Positions 1-10,849 of a stretch of DNA of 64,000 bases are shown here, in pieces. Origin of the DNA: Megaustenia siamemsis (taxonomy: Eukaryota; Mollusca; Gastropoda; Stylommatophora; Ariophantidae); contig JAVIAB010000008.1 of assembly GCA_032433765.1 (NCBI GenBank), positions 38,145,410 through 38,209,409 on the forward strand, written 5' to 3'. Positions within the stretch are counted from its first letter, which is position 1. Each line of letters starts with the position of its first letter. The translations under genes were made by a program, and so were the position numbers. The notes under the pieces were generated by a model. It had not been told where the DNA came from and made no database searches. It saw only the letters and a program-made list of their open reading frames with translations.

Positions 1-140
1 TACCTGTTACCATAGTACCCGGAGATTGTCTATCGTGTCAGCTTTCGCTCACACTCTCAGCGATTAGGAGTCCTTACCTGTGTTACGCTTGACTGCATTA
101 CTACAAGTCTGACCTCCGGTCTCATCAAGTGACTGACTGT

Positions 141-1141
141 CTATAGTCCGTTCAAAAATTCATAATCACAGCTGAATTAGCTTTGCGTGATAACCGCGTG
201 TTATTTTGGTTTCAAATTTTGCATGCAATCTTAGAATATTGATGACGCAAAGATTTTGGTATTTTTTATTCCACAAACACAACAGATTTTGCACATCAGC
301 GAATTCCTTTGATCTTTTATGACGATATCACACAAGTTGATTCAAATTTTAGAGTTTACAGTAATCGTGTTAAATTGTCCAGTTTACTGCAATTCTTGTC
401 AGAGGCGTATCTACATAGTGCTTAATTGTGGGTGTTGTTCGTTATGTGTATTTGCAAACATGAATTCAATTGGTTACAATTAGTCTTGTCCTTCGGTCAC
501 CATTAGACCCCAGGACGTCCTAACTGCAGCTGGAATTAAATTCATCTTAATTTTAATCATTCCGAATCTGACGATTCCAAGAGGTTGATAATCATTACTG
601 GCTGGACAAATAGTAACCCATCTCGTTTCCAGTACTCATCTTCCACCCGCAACACATGTTCAACACACTTCTTTTGCATAGTTATAAATTTGCATTTCAA
701 ACTCATTGTAATTTAAATATAAACGTTGGTATTTAAAGTCAACAAATTGTTTACTGAGTCTTTACAAAATTAATCAAGATACGCCTTCCCTTCGATAATT
801 AATGCGAAGGCCGTGGTGGGTCATGTCGTTCAATAACAATTCAGTTTTGTGCACGGGATTTTCCTGAAGTTAGTGTTTCTGCAATAGCCAAACTATTTTA
901 CGTCAACGACCGCACCAAATTAATGTATATATCCTAAAATGTTGTCAAATTCGAACAGGGTGAATTTAATATACCCTAAAGAAGAAAACTTTTAAACTAG
1001 ATCAAATTTCTCAGAGCAAAAAATATTTCTATAACGTCATCAATATTCTAAGATTGCATGCAAAATGTGAAACCAAAATAACAAACGGTTATCACGCAAA
1101 ACTAATTCAGGTGCGATTATGAATTTCTGAACGGACTATAG
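141..1141. mobile_element. Non-coding element with ~107-bp terminal inverted repeats (MITE-like)
   Basis: Bases 141-247 and 1035-1141 are inverted copies of each other with only a handful of mismatches. Both ends read CTATAGTCCGTTC from outside inward and both inner edges stop at a GATGACG motif. The ends fit a TA target duplication (TA at 142-143 and 1139-1140). The roughly 790 bp between the arms holds no ORF of note. This is best read as a non-autonomous cut-and-paste DNA transposon. A Tc1/mariner-type partner is inferred only from the TA ends. Confidence 0.8.
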
Positions 1142-1268
1142 TTGGCATTTGTTAACCTTCCAGCAGTGTGAGAGTGACGGATTCTACCAGCTGAGTAGAT
1201 TTCTATATGAAGTTATTATTTACTTATACTTTTATACTTCCACATTTTACATACCCTCCAACATGTAA

Positions 1269-1270
<2 letters not shown>

Positions 1271-1314
<44 letters not shown>
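1271..1314. repeat. (TC)n microsatellite
   Basis: About 22 uninterrupted TC dinucleotides. The short ORF that crosses it (a serine/leucine run) is a by-product of the repeat. Confidence 0.97.
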
Positions 1315-1317
<3 letters not shown>

Positions 1318-1425
1318 TCACCATCTCATCTCGTATCCCTCTGTCCACTTCTCCTTCACTTACCAGTCCTTATCATCCTAGATGAAGCAGTATTTATCTG
1401 TGCCTCATCGTTTGCTATCGTTGTC

Positions 1426-1515
1426 CTCGCTCTCTGAAGAAGACCGCATGTAGGCCCAAACGTCAGTGTTTTGTTGTGTTCCATTTTTGTAAAGCTGTCA
1501 CCATAACTTGTAGGA
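1426..1515 (+). mobile_element. Penelope-like element 3' tail remnant with hammerhead-like motif
   Basis: CTGAAGA (1434-1440) is followed by AGACC, a 7-base loop, GGCCC, then AAACGTC (1458-1464) and a tail containing GTAAAGCTGTCACCATA. The same order of elements closes the PLE at 4525-5848 and the tails at 16.1-16.4 kb and 49.7 kb. It resembles a hammerhead core (CUGANGA, stem II, GAAA, NUH), but the G of GAAA is C here, so this copy is probably inactive. Confidence 0.6.
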
Positions 1516-1589
1516 GTGTATGTTACACCCCCACTGCTGACTCCTTTCTACCAGCTATACAGCAACACTGCATGTATTTGTCCATTCCC

Positions 1590-2012
1590 TGAAGTAGAAA
1601 AAGATTAAGAAGAAAAAAGAAGAAAGAGGAGAAGAAGAAGAACAAGAAGCAGAAGACGAAGGAAGACGAAATGGTGGTAGTAGTAGAAGACGAAGTAATG
1701 AGAAACAAAACAAAGTAGCAGTAGAAAAAGAAGAATAAGATGAGCAAGAAGAAGAGGACGAAGTCAAAGAGGAAGAAAAAGAAGGAATTAGGAACAAGAC
1801 AAAGTAACAGTAAAAAAAATGAATAAACATAAGAAGAGGAAGAAGAAGAGGAAGAGAAGATAAATAAGAAGAAGAAGACAAAGGAAGACGAAGTAGTAGA
1901 AGAAGATGAAGGAATTAGGAACAAGACAACGTAGCAGTAGAAAAAGAATTAGAAAAATAAGACAACGAAGAAGGAAAAAGACGAAGCAATTGTAGAAAAA
2001 AAAAGAAGCAGA
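1590..2012. repeat. GAA/GAAGAA-rich polypurine tract
   Basis: An imperfect purine-rich stretch (AAG, GAAGAA and GAAAAA units) with occasional TAG and GAC interruptions. On the minus strand it produces serine/phenylalanine-rich ORFs over 100 residues that have no domain and should not be taken as genes. Long polypurine-polypyrimidine tracts of this kind can form triplex DNA. Confidence 0.9.
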
Positions 2013-2369
2013 AGTTCGTTTCCCTGCAGAATAAAAAATTGGGAATTACCCGTAAATAATACGCGTCTTCGGTTTGATATAACAAACGTTAGTAATGCTT
2101 GAACAAGGCTATTTATAAAACACTGGGGGAAAATCCACAAACAAAATTGTGCTGTCTCCGTGTATCTGTATTCCTTTATCGCTGTTTTTTGTCTCGCCTC
2201 AGGGAATTCCCTAATAATAAATCGTTGTTTATTTATTTATTTTTATTACCGTTTGATGTAGCAGCGGCGTGACAAGACATGCTGAACATCATAAATTCAG
2301 CGATGTAATTTTTAAATGTTACCTGCACGTTGCTGATGTAAGTGAGGGTGCTGCGGGGGACTGCCAGAC

Positions 2370-3408
2370 ACAAAATCTTTGGTAAACACTTTGAGAGGTT
2401 GAATGAGTGTAATTTTATAGTGGTACTTATAGCACATTTTGGGAGATTGATTAGAGTACTTTCATAGAAAGAAATCTGTGGTGCACATTTTGAGAGGCTG
2501 ATTAGTGTACTTTCATAGGAAGAAATCTTTAGTGCACATTTTGGGAGGTTTAGTGAGTGTACATTCATTAAAAGAAATCGTTGGTGCACATTTTGAGAGG
2601 CTGATTAGTGTACTTTCATAGAAAGAAATCTTTGGTGCACATTTTAAGAGACTGATTACTGTACTTTCGTTGAAAGAAATCTTTGGTGCACATTTTGATA
2701 GGCTGATTAGTGTACTTTCACAGAAAGAAATCTTTGGTGCACATTTTGGGAGGTTGATTAGTGTACTTTCACAGAAAGAAATCTTTGGTGCACATTTTGA
2801 GAGGCTGATTAGTGTACTTTCACAGAAAGAAATCTTTGGTGTACATTTTGATAGGCTGATTAGTGTACTTTCACAGAAATAAATCTTTGGTGCACATTTT
2901 GGGAGGTTGATTAGTGTACTTTCATAGAAAGAAATTTTTTTGCACCTTTTAGGAGGCTGATTATTGTACTTTCATAGAAAGAAATCTTTGGTGCACATTT
3001 TGAGAGGCTGATTAGTGTACTTTCACAGAAAGAAATCTTTGGTGCACATTTTGAGAGGTTGATTAGTGTACTTTCATAGAAAGAAATTTTTTTGCACATT
3101 TTAGTAGACTGATTATTGTACTTTCATAGAAAGAAATCTTTGGTGCACATTTTGAGAGAGTGATTAGTGTACTTTCACAGAAAGAAATCTTTGGTGCACA
3201 TTTTGGGAGGTTGATTAGTGTACTTTCATAGAAAGAAATTTTTTTGCACATTTTAGGAGGCTGATTAGTGTACTTTCATAGAAAGAAATCTTTGGTGCAC
3301 ATTTTGAGAGGCTGATTAGTGTACTTTCATAGAGAGAAATCTTTGGTGCACATTTTAAGAGGATGATTAGTGTACTTTCATAGAAAGAAATCTTTGGTGC
3401 ACATTTGT
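2370..3408. repeat. 51-bp minisatellite, about 20 copies
   Basis: The unit contains GGTGCACATTTTGAGAGG and TAGTGTACTTTCATAGAAAG and repeats every 51 bp. Because 51 is a multiple of three, one frame reads a 17-residue repeat (KEIFGAHFDRLISVLSQ) for 70 codons, and the opposite strand is open in blocks too. The edge units are the most diverged. No promoter or start context supports translation. Confidence 0.95.
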
Positions 3409-3623
3409 GTAGATTGGATAAACATCGAAGCCGTATCGGTGAATGAAAAAATAAATTGTCTATAGCTGGACGTCCAGTCCTTGATCCTTTTGATCAACAG
3501 ACAAGTGCACTAACATGCCATCACCGCAACTGACTCTTGACTCAAAACATGCGACTTCTGTGTTGGTATTTCTTGAGCGTTCAAGTCTTGTGATCATGCG
3601 AACATTACTATGTTTTTATGATT

Positions 3624-4340
3624 GAGGTGTTGGAAAAACATCCTGACACAAGATGAGCTGGCCATATGGTCATTGCTTGTATGTAGAGAGGTAGGAACAG
3701 CATCATGACACAGAATGAGCTGGCCACATGGTCAATACTTGCATATGGAGAGGTAGGAACAGCATCATGTCACAAGATGAGCTGGCCACCCACGTAGTCA
3801 GTACTTGTTTATGAAGAGGTAATAACAACATCATGACATGGGCTGGTCACATGGTCAGTACTTGTATATGGAGCGGTAGGAACAACATCATGGCACATGA
3901 TGAGCTGGCCACATGGTCAGTACTTGTATATGGAGAGGTAATAACAACATCATGATATGGGCTGGCCACATGGTCAACACTTGTATATGGAGAGGTAATA
4001 ACAACATCATGACATGGGCTGGTCACATGGTCAGTACTTGTATATGGAGCGGTAGGAACAACATCATGGCACATGATGAGCTGGCCACATGGTCGGTACT
4101 TGTAAATGGAGAGGTAATAAAAGCATTATGTCACAAGATGAATTGGCCACATGGTCAGTACTTGTATATGAAGAGGTAGGAACAGCATCATGACACATGA
4201 TGAGCTGGCCACATGGTCAGTACTTGTATATGGAGAGGTAATAACAACATCATGACATGGGCTGTTTGCATAGTGAGTACTTGTATATGGAGAGGTAGGA
4301 AAAACATCATGGCATGGGCTGGTCACACGGTCGGTACTCA
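3624..4340 (+). repeat. 58-62 bp minisatellite, direct arm
   Basis: About 12 units containing AGCTGGCCACATGGTCAGTA, CTTGTATATGGAGAGGTA and AACAACATCATGACA. Length varies by loss of a few bases (ACACATGATG versus ACATGGG). The ORFs running through it are repeat artefacts. Confidence 0.93.
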
Positions 4341-4342
4341 AT

Positions 4343-4497
4343 GTACCCTCTATATACAAGTACTGACTATGCGACCAGGGCAACGTGTGTCACGATGTTG
4401 TTCTTAAGCCTCTATATACAAGTACTGACTATACGACCAGCGCAACGTGTGTCACGATGTTGTTCTTAAACCTCTATATACAAGTACTGACTATGCG
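4343..4497 (-). repeat. Inverted arm of the 61-bp minisatellite, proximal part
   Basis: Two and a half units in reverse orientation to 3624-4340 (TATATACAAGTACTGACTATG, then GTGTCACGATGTTGTTCTTA). The switch point is around 4340. It is followed by a 27-base scrap in direct orientation (AACAGCATCATGGCAAAAGA onward, 4498-4524) and then by the PLE. Confidence 0.88.
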
Positions 4498-4521
4498 AAC
4501 AGCATCATGGCAAAAGATGAG

Positions 4522-5290
4522 CTGATTTTCCTCCTACAGTCTCACCTCATGTTAGGTTTCTTTAGCCGCCGTCTTTATCCAGACTCGATCCTCCAGTCTG
4601 CCCTCAAGCGGGTCCTCCTTATCTCCCGTCCCGAGGCACTCACTCCTTCCAACCGCCGCCCCCCCCCCCTTTGAGAGAAATATACTCACCCTTACATATC
4701 ATCCTCACTACTTAGCTGCTGTGAAGATACTCAACCGCTACCGTTGCATTCTCCTCTCTGATCCCACTACCTGTCTACTTTTTAGTGATCCCCCGATGAT
4801 CGCTTTCCAGCGCGACAGGAATTTGAGAGATATTTTTGTTAGAAGCCATCTCCCTCGCTCCCACCCTCAACACTTCGGTACAGCCCCTTGTGGTCGTAAC
4901 TGTATCACCTGTGCCTATGTGCTCCCTACTGACTCGGTCATATTCCCTAATGGACGGTTCGAGATCAAGCATGGCTTTCCATGTGTGTCCCGCAACATCA
5001 TTTATGCCATCATATGCCAACGATGCCACATGACCTATATTGGTGAGTCTGGGAGAAGATTAGCGGAAAGATTTTGTGAACATCTACGGGATGTCCAACA
5101 GAACACTGGTACTCCAGTGTCTTCCCACTTCAACTCCCCTGATCACAAGGGTAAAGACGACATCCGTGTCACTGGAATTGTCCTTTGTTACTCTGGCGAC
5201 CGCAGCCGCTATATTTTGGAAAATCGCCTCATAGTCCAGTATGGTTCACTGACCCCACGAGGCATGAATGTATCACACTCATACACATAG
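4522..5290 (+). pseudogene. PLE polyprotein C-terminal part with GIY-YIG endonuclease, frameshifted
   Basis: In PLEs this region supplies the nuclease that nicks the target so the RT can prime on chromosomal DNA. Frame one runs from about 4522 (LIFLLQSHLMLGFFSRR) and stops just after a C-tract at 4659-4669. The neighbouring frame is open across the same tract and continues to 5290, so a one-base slip in the homopolymer explains the break. In the second frame come a linker, a cysteine motif (CGRNCITCAYV), CVSRNIIYAIICQRC, the GIY-YIG signature TYIGES, and GRRLAERFCEH, which carries the conserved Arg and the His/Glu side of the fold. A last conserved block has the ILENRLI helix. Length from the signature to the stop is normal for the family. 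The RT is missing, so the copy is dead. The C-tract slip could also be a sequencing error. Confidence 0.85.
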
Positions 5291-5848
5291 TTTCCTTTTG
5301 GTTGCTCCTTCCCTTTTGCATGGCCTTCTCTACTGCACATTTTTGGGATCTTTGGTCTATCTACTATGCCATGCTATTTATAGTTCTTCTCATCTAGTCC
5401 CTTATGAGACACTTCGGTGTTCTCCTCTATATCTTTTTTCTGTGCTCCTTACCCCTCATTTGTTTTTATTGTACCCTACTCTCAGACATCTCACTCTTAC
5501 CGCCTTTTGAGCACCTGTTAGTCTACTGTTCTATTCTTTCTCCTTTGTGTTTGCACACTGAACCCTGTGTGAACTCCTCTGGTTCTGTGTGCATTTGCGC
5601 ACATTTCTGCACATTCACGACAGCCACACTTTTGTTACCATTTCCTTTTCATACACACAGGATAGACATTATTCTTTAACATATTTCGAATATTTTTGTT
5701 TTGAATGTTTCGTTATTAGTTTTGTGTGTGTGTGTTTTTTCTTGTTTGTTCCCGCTGAAGGCCTATTGGTCCGAAACGTCGTTTATTCTGTGTCGTCCAC
5801 TAATCACGTAAAGCTTCTAACATACCATTTTTTTTTAATTTTTCCTAC
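4525..5848 (+). mobile_element. Penelope-like retroelement, 5'-truncated
   Basis: The end of a PLE polyprotein (RT-thumb/linker followed by a GIY-YIG endonuclease), a ~460-bp 3' untranslated stretch, and a 3' tail with a hammerhead-like motif ending in a T-rich run. The RT catalytic core is absent. The element sits between two pieces of the inverted minisatellite, so it inserted after the palindrome formed or at its switch point. Confidence 0.8.
5748..5848 (+). ncRNA. PLE 3' tail with hammerhead-ribozyme-like motif
   Basis: CTGAAGGCC, loop TATT, GGTCCGAAACGTCG lie at about 5753-5779, followed by the tail sequence CACGTAAAGCTTCTAACATA and a T run. GGCC/GGTC can form a stem II and CGAAAC-GTC fits the other side of a hammerhead core, but the CUGANGA box is shortened. 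PLEs are known to carry minimal hammerhead motifs in their terminal repeats. Self-cleavage of this copy is unproven. Confidence 0.45.
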
Positions 5849-6270
5849 TGACTATGCGACCAGCTCAACGTGTGTCATGATGTTGTTCTTGACCCTGCAT
5901 ATACAAGTACTGACTATACGGCCAGCTCATAATATGTCATGATGTTGTTCTTGACCCTGCTTATACAAGTACTGACTATTCGACCAGCTCATAATATGTC
6001 ATGATGTTGTTATTACCCTCCTTATACAAGTACTGACTATACGGCCAGCTCATAATATGTCTTGATGTTGTTATTACCCTCCTTATACAAGTACTGACTA
6101 TACGGCCAGCTCATAATATGTCATGATGTTGTTATTACCCTCCTTATACAAGTACTGACTATACGGCCAGCTCATAATATGTCATGATGTTGTACTTAAC
6201 TCTCTATATACTAGTAATAACCACACGACAAGCTCATCGTGTGTCATGACGTTGTTCCTACCCCTCCATA
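5849..6270 (-). repeat. Inverted arm of the 61-bp minisatellite, distal part
   Basis: Seven units containing TACTGACTATACGGCCAGCT and TGTCATGATGTTGTTATTAC. These are the reverse complement of the direct arm, more homogeneous than that arm, with a private CTCATAATATG variant that suggests local re-amplification. Confidence 0.92.
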
Positions 6271-6325
6271 ATAAAACCGGACAAAAAGTCAAGTTCTCAT
6301 GATCACTAGACTTGAACGCTGAAAA

Positions 6326-6850
6326 GGAATCCACTTTTTATTGTCATTTACATAACAGTCCACTTTTAGAACCATTGCTATAAGACCCGCCTCTCTCCAC
6401 ATCATCCTGTCTATCGCTCACTCTATTCTTTTTCTATTTATCTTGTCTTCCATTTCCTGGCATTTGGCTCTTCGGAAATAATTCTCGTGAAACGGGGTAC
6501 GTAATGAACAAGGGGAAGCCAGGCTTGTGGCTTTTGTCGATGCGCGAAGATAGTCTCTCTTGATTGTGTTAAGCGGAGAATATATGGTCTCACGTGACTA
6601 CAATCAACATCACAGGCCGACCAATAAAACTTTGTTTTCTAGCTCGTTTATCTGCCCCTCCCTCTCTCTCATTGCCATACTCTGTATATGCAGACAAATA
6701 GTTAACATATAAAGAAGAATATCGATAAAATGCGATGTTGAGAACACGTAGAATATCTACTGCTACTGTCATTGTCAGTGCGTCACACCAAGGGAAGTAT
6801 TTGTCTGTTTTCCACTTTCATTTCCATCTTATTCTACTTTTTTTATTATC
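6326..6850. other. No feature recognised
   Basis: Unique-looking AT-rich sequence. Short ORFs on both strands show no motif. Confidence 0.5.
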
Positions 6851-6854
6851 TTCT

Positions 6855-7095
6855 TTCCTTCCCCATTTGCTGTTCAGCGTCAAGGGGAGATATAATTTGC
6901 AGTCTTTTGCTATTCTGTTGGCCTATCCTAATATTATGTTTCTAATATTCCATAAATCCATCTTTCTTTGACTTTTGAATCTGGTGTTCTCGCAGCCTCT
7001 TTTGAAGGCTTGTTTGTGTTTTGATATTTCTCTTTTATCACATGGTCAAACAGTTTTATCTTTTGTTTCGTAATGTTTTCAAAGGAATTATTCCC
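6855..7095 (-). mobile_element. LINE family D, decayed 3' fragment
   Basis: The minus strand matches the family D C-terminal coding region seen at 27.5 and 48.1 kb (a run ending in GNIT and the RRAKDRKLY-like stretch), with many stops and indels. Confidence 0.6.
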
Positions 7096-7224
7096 AGGCT
7101 TTTTCTCACTTCTTCATTTTTAAAAATCCTGTAGTTAAATGCAGAGTTCATTTCCATAATTATAAGTCAATGATTTAAACTCCAATACAATTTTGGTAGT
7201 TCTTTTTAAGGTAATTATTAAATT

Positions 7225-7312
7225 TCATTCTTCTTCTTCTTTTCTCTTTCCACTGATACCGAAAGGTGTCGTGGTTTATATCATTTGTCCTTCTTGACAA
7301 ATTAAATTTCAT
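7225..7312 (-). mobile_element. LINE family E 3'-end scrap
   Basis: The stretch TTCTTCTTTTCTCTTTCCAC through GGTGTCGTGGTTTATATCAT matches the 3' end of the family E copy beginning at 34.1 kb, in the same orientation. Confidence 0.65.
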
Positions 7313-7388
7313 TAACAAAAAAAAAATTAATAAATAAAAGAAACAATCTTCACCGCATTATTCCATTACTGGAGTCTACTGGAAGGAC

Positions 7389-7552
7389 GGATACGACCAG
7401 AGAATAAAGGCTGCCTGTCCAGAGCAACGAGGAGTTCCGGTATGAGGTTTTATTTCATCACCGATAGAAAAAAATTTGCCCTGAGATTCGAACCCGCATT
7501 CTTTAGGTTTGCAGCACGACGAACTACATATTCTGGCCTCTCGCCGAACTTA
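7389..7552 (-). mobile_element. tRNA-derived SINE (SINE2 family)
   Basis: Read on the minus strand, it has a tRNA-like head with a B-box-like GCGGGTTCGAATCTC, then TTTTTTTCTATCGGTGATGA and a body ending CTGGTCGTATCCGTCC. The same head and body occur at 21800-21993. The first bases of the A box are weakly preserved. Confidence 0.7.
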
Positions 7553-7588
7553 TAAATGATCGGTATCAATAAAAGAAAGTTAATTTAA

Positions 7589-8011
7589 AATGAACTTACA
7601 ATAAATATTTATAGCCTGGACAGCTAAAAAACTTACAATAAATATTTATAGCCTGGACAGCTAAAAAAAACTTACAATAAATATTTATAGCCTGGACAGC
7701 TAACAAGACCAATAAGGACATTTTCAAAGAGACCAACACAAAAAAGGGAGCTTCTAAAAACACATCAAAAATAAACAATCAACATTTTTCGGGCACATCA
7801 TGAGAAGAGGAAAGTTGGAATACTTGGTTACAACTGGCAAAATAAAAGGAAAGTGAGATCGCGGACAACAAAGAGAGAAAATACTGGATAGCTTGGTGTC
7901 ATGGCATGGAAAACAGTCAACAACAGAACTGATACGATGCACTGTAGATAGAAGATTGTGGAAGGACATGATCGCCTACGCCAACCGGTATGGTACATGA
8001 TGATGATGATT
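7589..8011 (+). mobile_element. LINE family B2, 3' fragment with an internal triplication
   Basis: After a threefold repeat of about 38 bp (7593-7702, each with TATAGCCTGGACAGCTAA), the copy reads the family B C-terminus: a TNKDIF-like stretch, FFGHIMRRGKLEYLVTTGK, a glycine/arginine-rich end and LWKDMIAYANRYGT, then a TGATGATGAT tail. It is 5'-truncated and carries stops. Confidence 0.8.
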
Positions 8012-9024
8012 AAGATGATGAATATCATTCATATTTGGAACAATATTCCACTATAATATTATTCATATATAGAGCAATATTCCACTATAATATCATTCAT
8101 ATATAGAGCAATATTCCACTATAATATCATTCATATATAGAGCAATATTCCACTATAATATCATTCATATATAGAGCAATATTCCACTATAATATCATTC
8201 ATATATAGAGTAATGTTCCGTTATAATATCATTCATATATAGGGTAATGTTCCGCTATAATATCATTCATATATAGAGCAATATTCCACTATAATATCAT
8301 TCATATATAGAGTAATGTTCCGCTATAATATCATTCATATATAGAGTAATATTCCGCTATAATATCATTCAAATATAGAGTAATGTTCCGCTATAATATC
8401 ATTCATATATAGAGTAATGTTCCGCTATAATAGCATTCATATATAGAGTAATGTTCCGCTATAATATCATTCATATATAGAGCAATTTTCCACTATAATA
8501 TCATTCATATATAGAGTAATGTTCCGCTATAATATCATTCATATATAGAGTAATGTTCCGCTATAATATCATTCATATATAGAGTAATGTTCCGCTATAA
8601 TATCATTCATATATAGAGCAATATTCCTCTATAATATCATTTATATAAAGAGTAATGTTCCGCTATAATATCATTCATATATAGGGTAATGTTCCGCTAT
8701 AATATCATTCATATATAGAGTAATGTTCCGCTATAATATTATTCATATATAGAGCAATATTCCTCTATAATATCATTCATATATAGAGTAATGTTCCGCT
8801 ATAATATCATTCATATATAGAGCAATATTCCTCTATAATATCATTCATATATAGAGTAATGTTCCGCTATAATATTATTCATATATAGAGTAATGTTCCG
8901 CTATAATATTATTCATATATAGAGTAATGTTCCGCTATAATATTATTCATATATAGAGTAATGTTCCGCTATAATATTATTCATATATAGGGTAATGCTC
9001 CGCTATAATATCATTCATATATAA
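8012..9024. repeat. 34-bp minisatellite, about 30 copies
   Basis: The unit contains TATAATATCATTCATATATA then GAGTAATGTTCCGC. Two main variants (GAGTAATGTTCCGC and GAGCAATATTCCAC/CTC) are intermingled. The array begins directly at the simple-repeat tail of the preceding LINE, so the LINE tail and the array meet without spacer. Confidence 0.96.
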
Positions 9025-9424
9025 AATACCTACTTTAAGAAACAAAATCAGCGTTGTATGTGTAGTGTCAAAAACTGCAATCATGTCCACGAAGCATCAA
9101 TATCAAAATGAATGGAATATACCAGACTTCCAACATTACACCCAAAAATGTTGCAAAATTTTAAAGATTATAACTAAAATATCACTTTTTTCATTAACAA
9201 AAGCAGCTGTGATGGACACGAGAAGGTATAAATTAAAGGGAAACATAAAGTGATATATAAAAACAACGAGCTGTTTAAGACCTCTGTAAGCATAACAAAT
9301 TTACAATAATTGGTGTAGCGTCTTGGTGGATGACTCTAACAGTGGGGGAAAGAGCAGAAAAAATTAGGGTGGACAAATTAAAGCTTAATAAATAAAACAA
9401 AAGTTATAGAAGTCGAATGAGAAG
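9025..9424. other. No feature recognised
   Basis: AT-rich sequence. A 62-codon ORF (9065-9253) has no recognisable motif. Confidence 0.5.
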
Positions 9425-9600
9425 ATTCTTCTTCTTCTACTTTTTTAGCTCCCAGTCGAGCATAGGTCTTCAACAAACATTTTCCATGTCGTTCTGTTTT
9501 TTTTTTGTTTTTTTGCCATTCTTTTAAGATCATTCCATGTCTTCCCCATCATCTTCATCTCTGCCTCTATCTGTCTTATCCAAGAATTAAATGAGAAGAT
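9425..9600 (-). mobile_element. LINE family G 3'-end fragment
   Basis: Matches 57573-57725 closely: TTTTTTAGCTCCCAGTCGAG, GTCTTCAACAAACATTTTCC, then TTTTAAGATCATTCCATGTC and CTTCCCCATCATCTTCATCT. Same orientation as the longer family G copy, so it is a 5'-truncated insertion. Confidence 0.75.
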
Positions 9601-10084
9601 TACTATTTTTAATCATGCGGCATAAACATAAGAGATCCCCAGTGCATGTACTCACTTTAATGCCATATTTAACCACAGCAAACTATAATATTAAGGCCAG
9701 CGGCAAAGACGGGAATTCCAGAAAACCCCTATAATCGTTATGTCTTTAGCTATGAGAATAATAGACCGCTGACATCATTCTACCCATAATACCACTTCTC
9801 GCAAAGATGAATACGTCACAAAATTGGGATAGTTCTTTTCTGCACGATGGCCTTACTGCTACAGATGGTTGTGGTATTAATAAATAATTTTGTTGAAAAA
9901 GAGATAAGAGTACCTACGGTATAAGAATACCTTTATTAAGATTTCATGACAGCTATAAATGTTGTTTAATTAAGAACGTGCTTGTTTCCAGTGCGTTTTT
10001 GACATCTAGAGTAGATGATGGAAGGTTGATTAAGAGATCGTTTCGGAGTTACAACAAATAGGTTTATTGTATGTGTATCTTCTA
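9601..10084. other. No feature recognised
   Basis: No motif, repeat or plausible coding region seen. Confidence 0.5.
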
Positions 10085-10815
10085 ACAGAGAGCATCATAA
10101 TCATTATCATCATCATTACCATTCTCATCAGTGTTGTCATCTTCATAATAACGATCATCGCAATCTTCAGTATCACTGTTGTAGTCATAATCAATGTCAT
10201 CATTATCATCTTCGTCATCGATATCACCATCGATATCATTATCAACATTGATATTATCATCAACGTTGCAGCGTTTATCGCAAGGTCATTATCACCATGA
10301 CTGTCATCATGAGCCCACTTATGATCACCAGGATCATCGCCAAAGCCATGAACGTTGGCTGCATTACCATCACCACCATCATCATCACCATCATCATCAC
10401 CATCATCACTCCAATATCACCATCATCATGACACCATCACCATCATCACTCCAATATCACCATCATCATGACACCATCATCATCATCATCACCATCATCA
10501 TGACACCATCACCATCATCAGCGACATCATCGTCATCGCCATGTTCGTTATCACCATTATCATCATCGTCATCGTCCTCATCACCACCATTACCATCATC
10601 ATCACTCCATATGATCATCCTCATCATTACCACCAACATAATCGCAATCATGGCCATCATCATTATAACACCAGCATTGTCATCATCATCATATCATCAT
10701 CAACATGCTAACATAATCACCATCATCATTACATCATCATTACCGAAGCAATCGTCGGTATCACTTTGCCATCATCATCATCATTATAACCACCATCATT
10801 ATCATACTACCATCC
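10085..10815. repeat. CAT/CAC/ATC trinucleotide-rich tract
   Basis: Interrupted (CAT)n and (CAC)n runs over 730 bp. All frames are open for long stretches and give His-, Ser-, Ile- or Met-rich translations up to 216 residues. These are composition artefacts. Two near-identical blocks of about 50 bp around 10398-10500 show recent slippage or duplication. Confidence 0.92.
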
Positions 10816-10849
10816 TCTTTTACTACTTCGTGGAGCACAGGTAAACAAC

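Larger units (their letters stand above)
3560..6325. mobile_element. Foldback-like palindrome with minisatellite arms, interrupted by a PLE
   Basis: The left arm (about 3560-4340) and right arm (about 4343-6325, excluding the PLE) are inverted copies built of a 58-62 bp tandem unit. Beyond the tandem units the match continues: TGATCACNAGACTTGAACGCT near 6300-6322 matches the complement of 3572-3594. Long inverted repeats made of tandem subrepeats are the hallmark of Foldback/Galileo-type elements. No transposase of its own is visible. Simple inverted duplication of a minisatellite is the alternative. Confidence 0.6.

Noticed and set aside
4836..5033. Overlapping ORFs within the GIY-YIG region
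   Set aside because: Shadows of the endonuclease frame.
8012..9024. CRISPR-like repeat array
   Set aside because: Units of 34 bp are directly adjacent and spacers are lacking. No cas genes.
10194..10844. 216-codon His/Ser-rich ORF
   Set aside because: It is the translation of a CAT/CAC tract. Equally open on the other strand.
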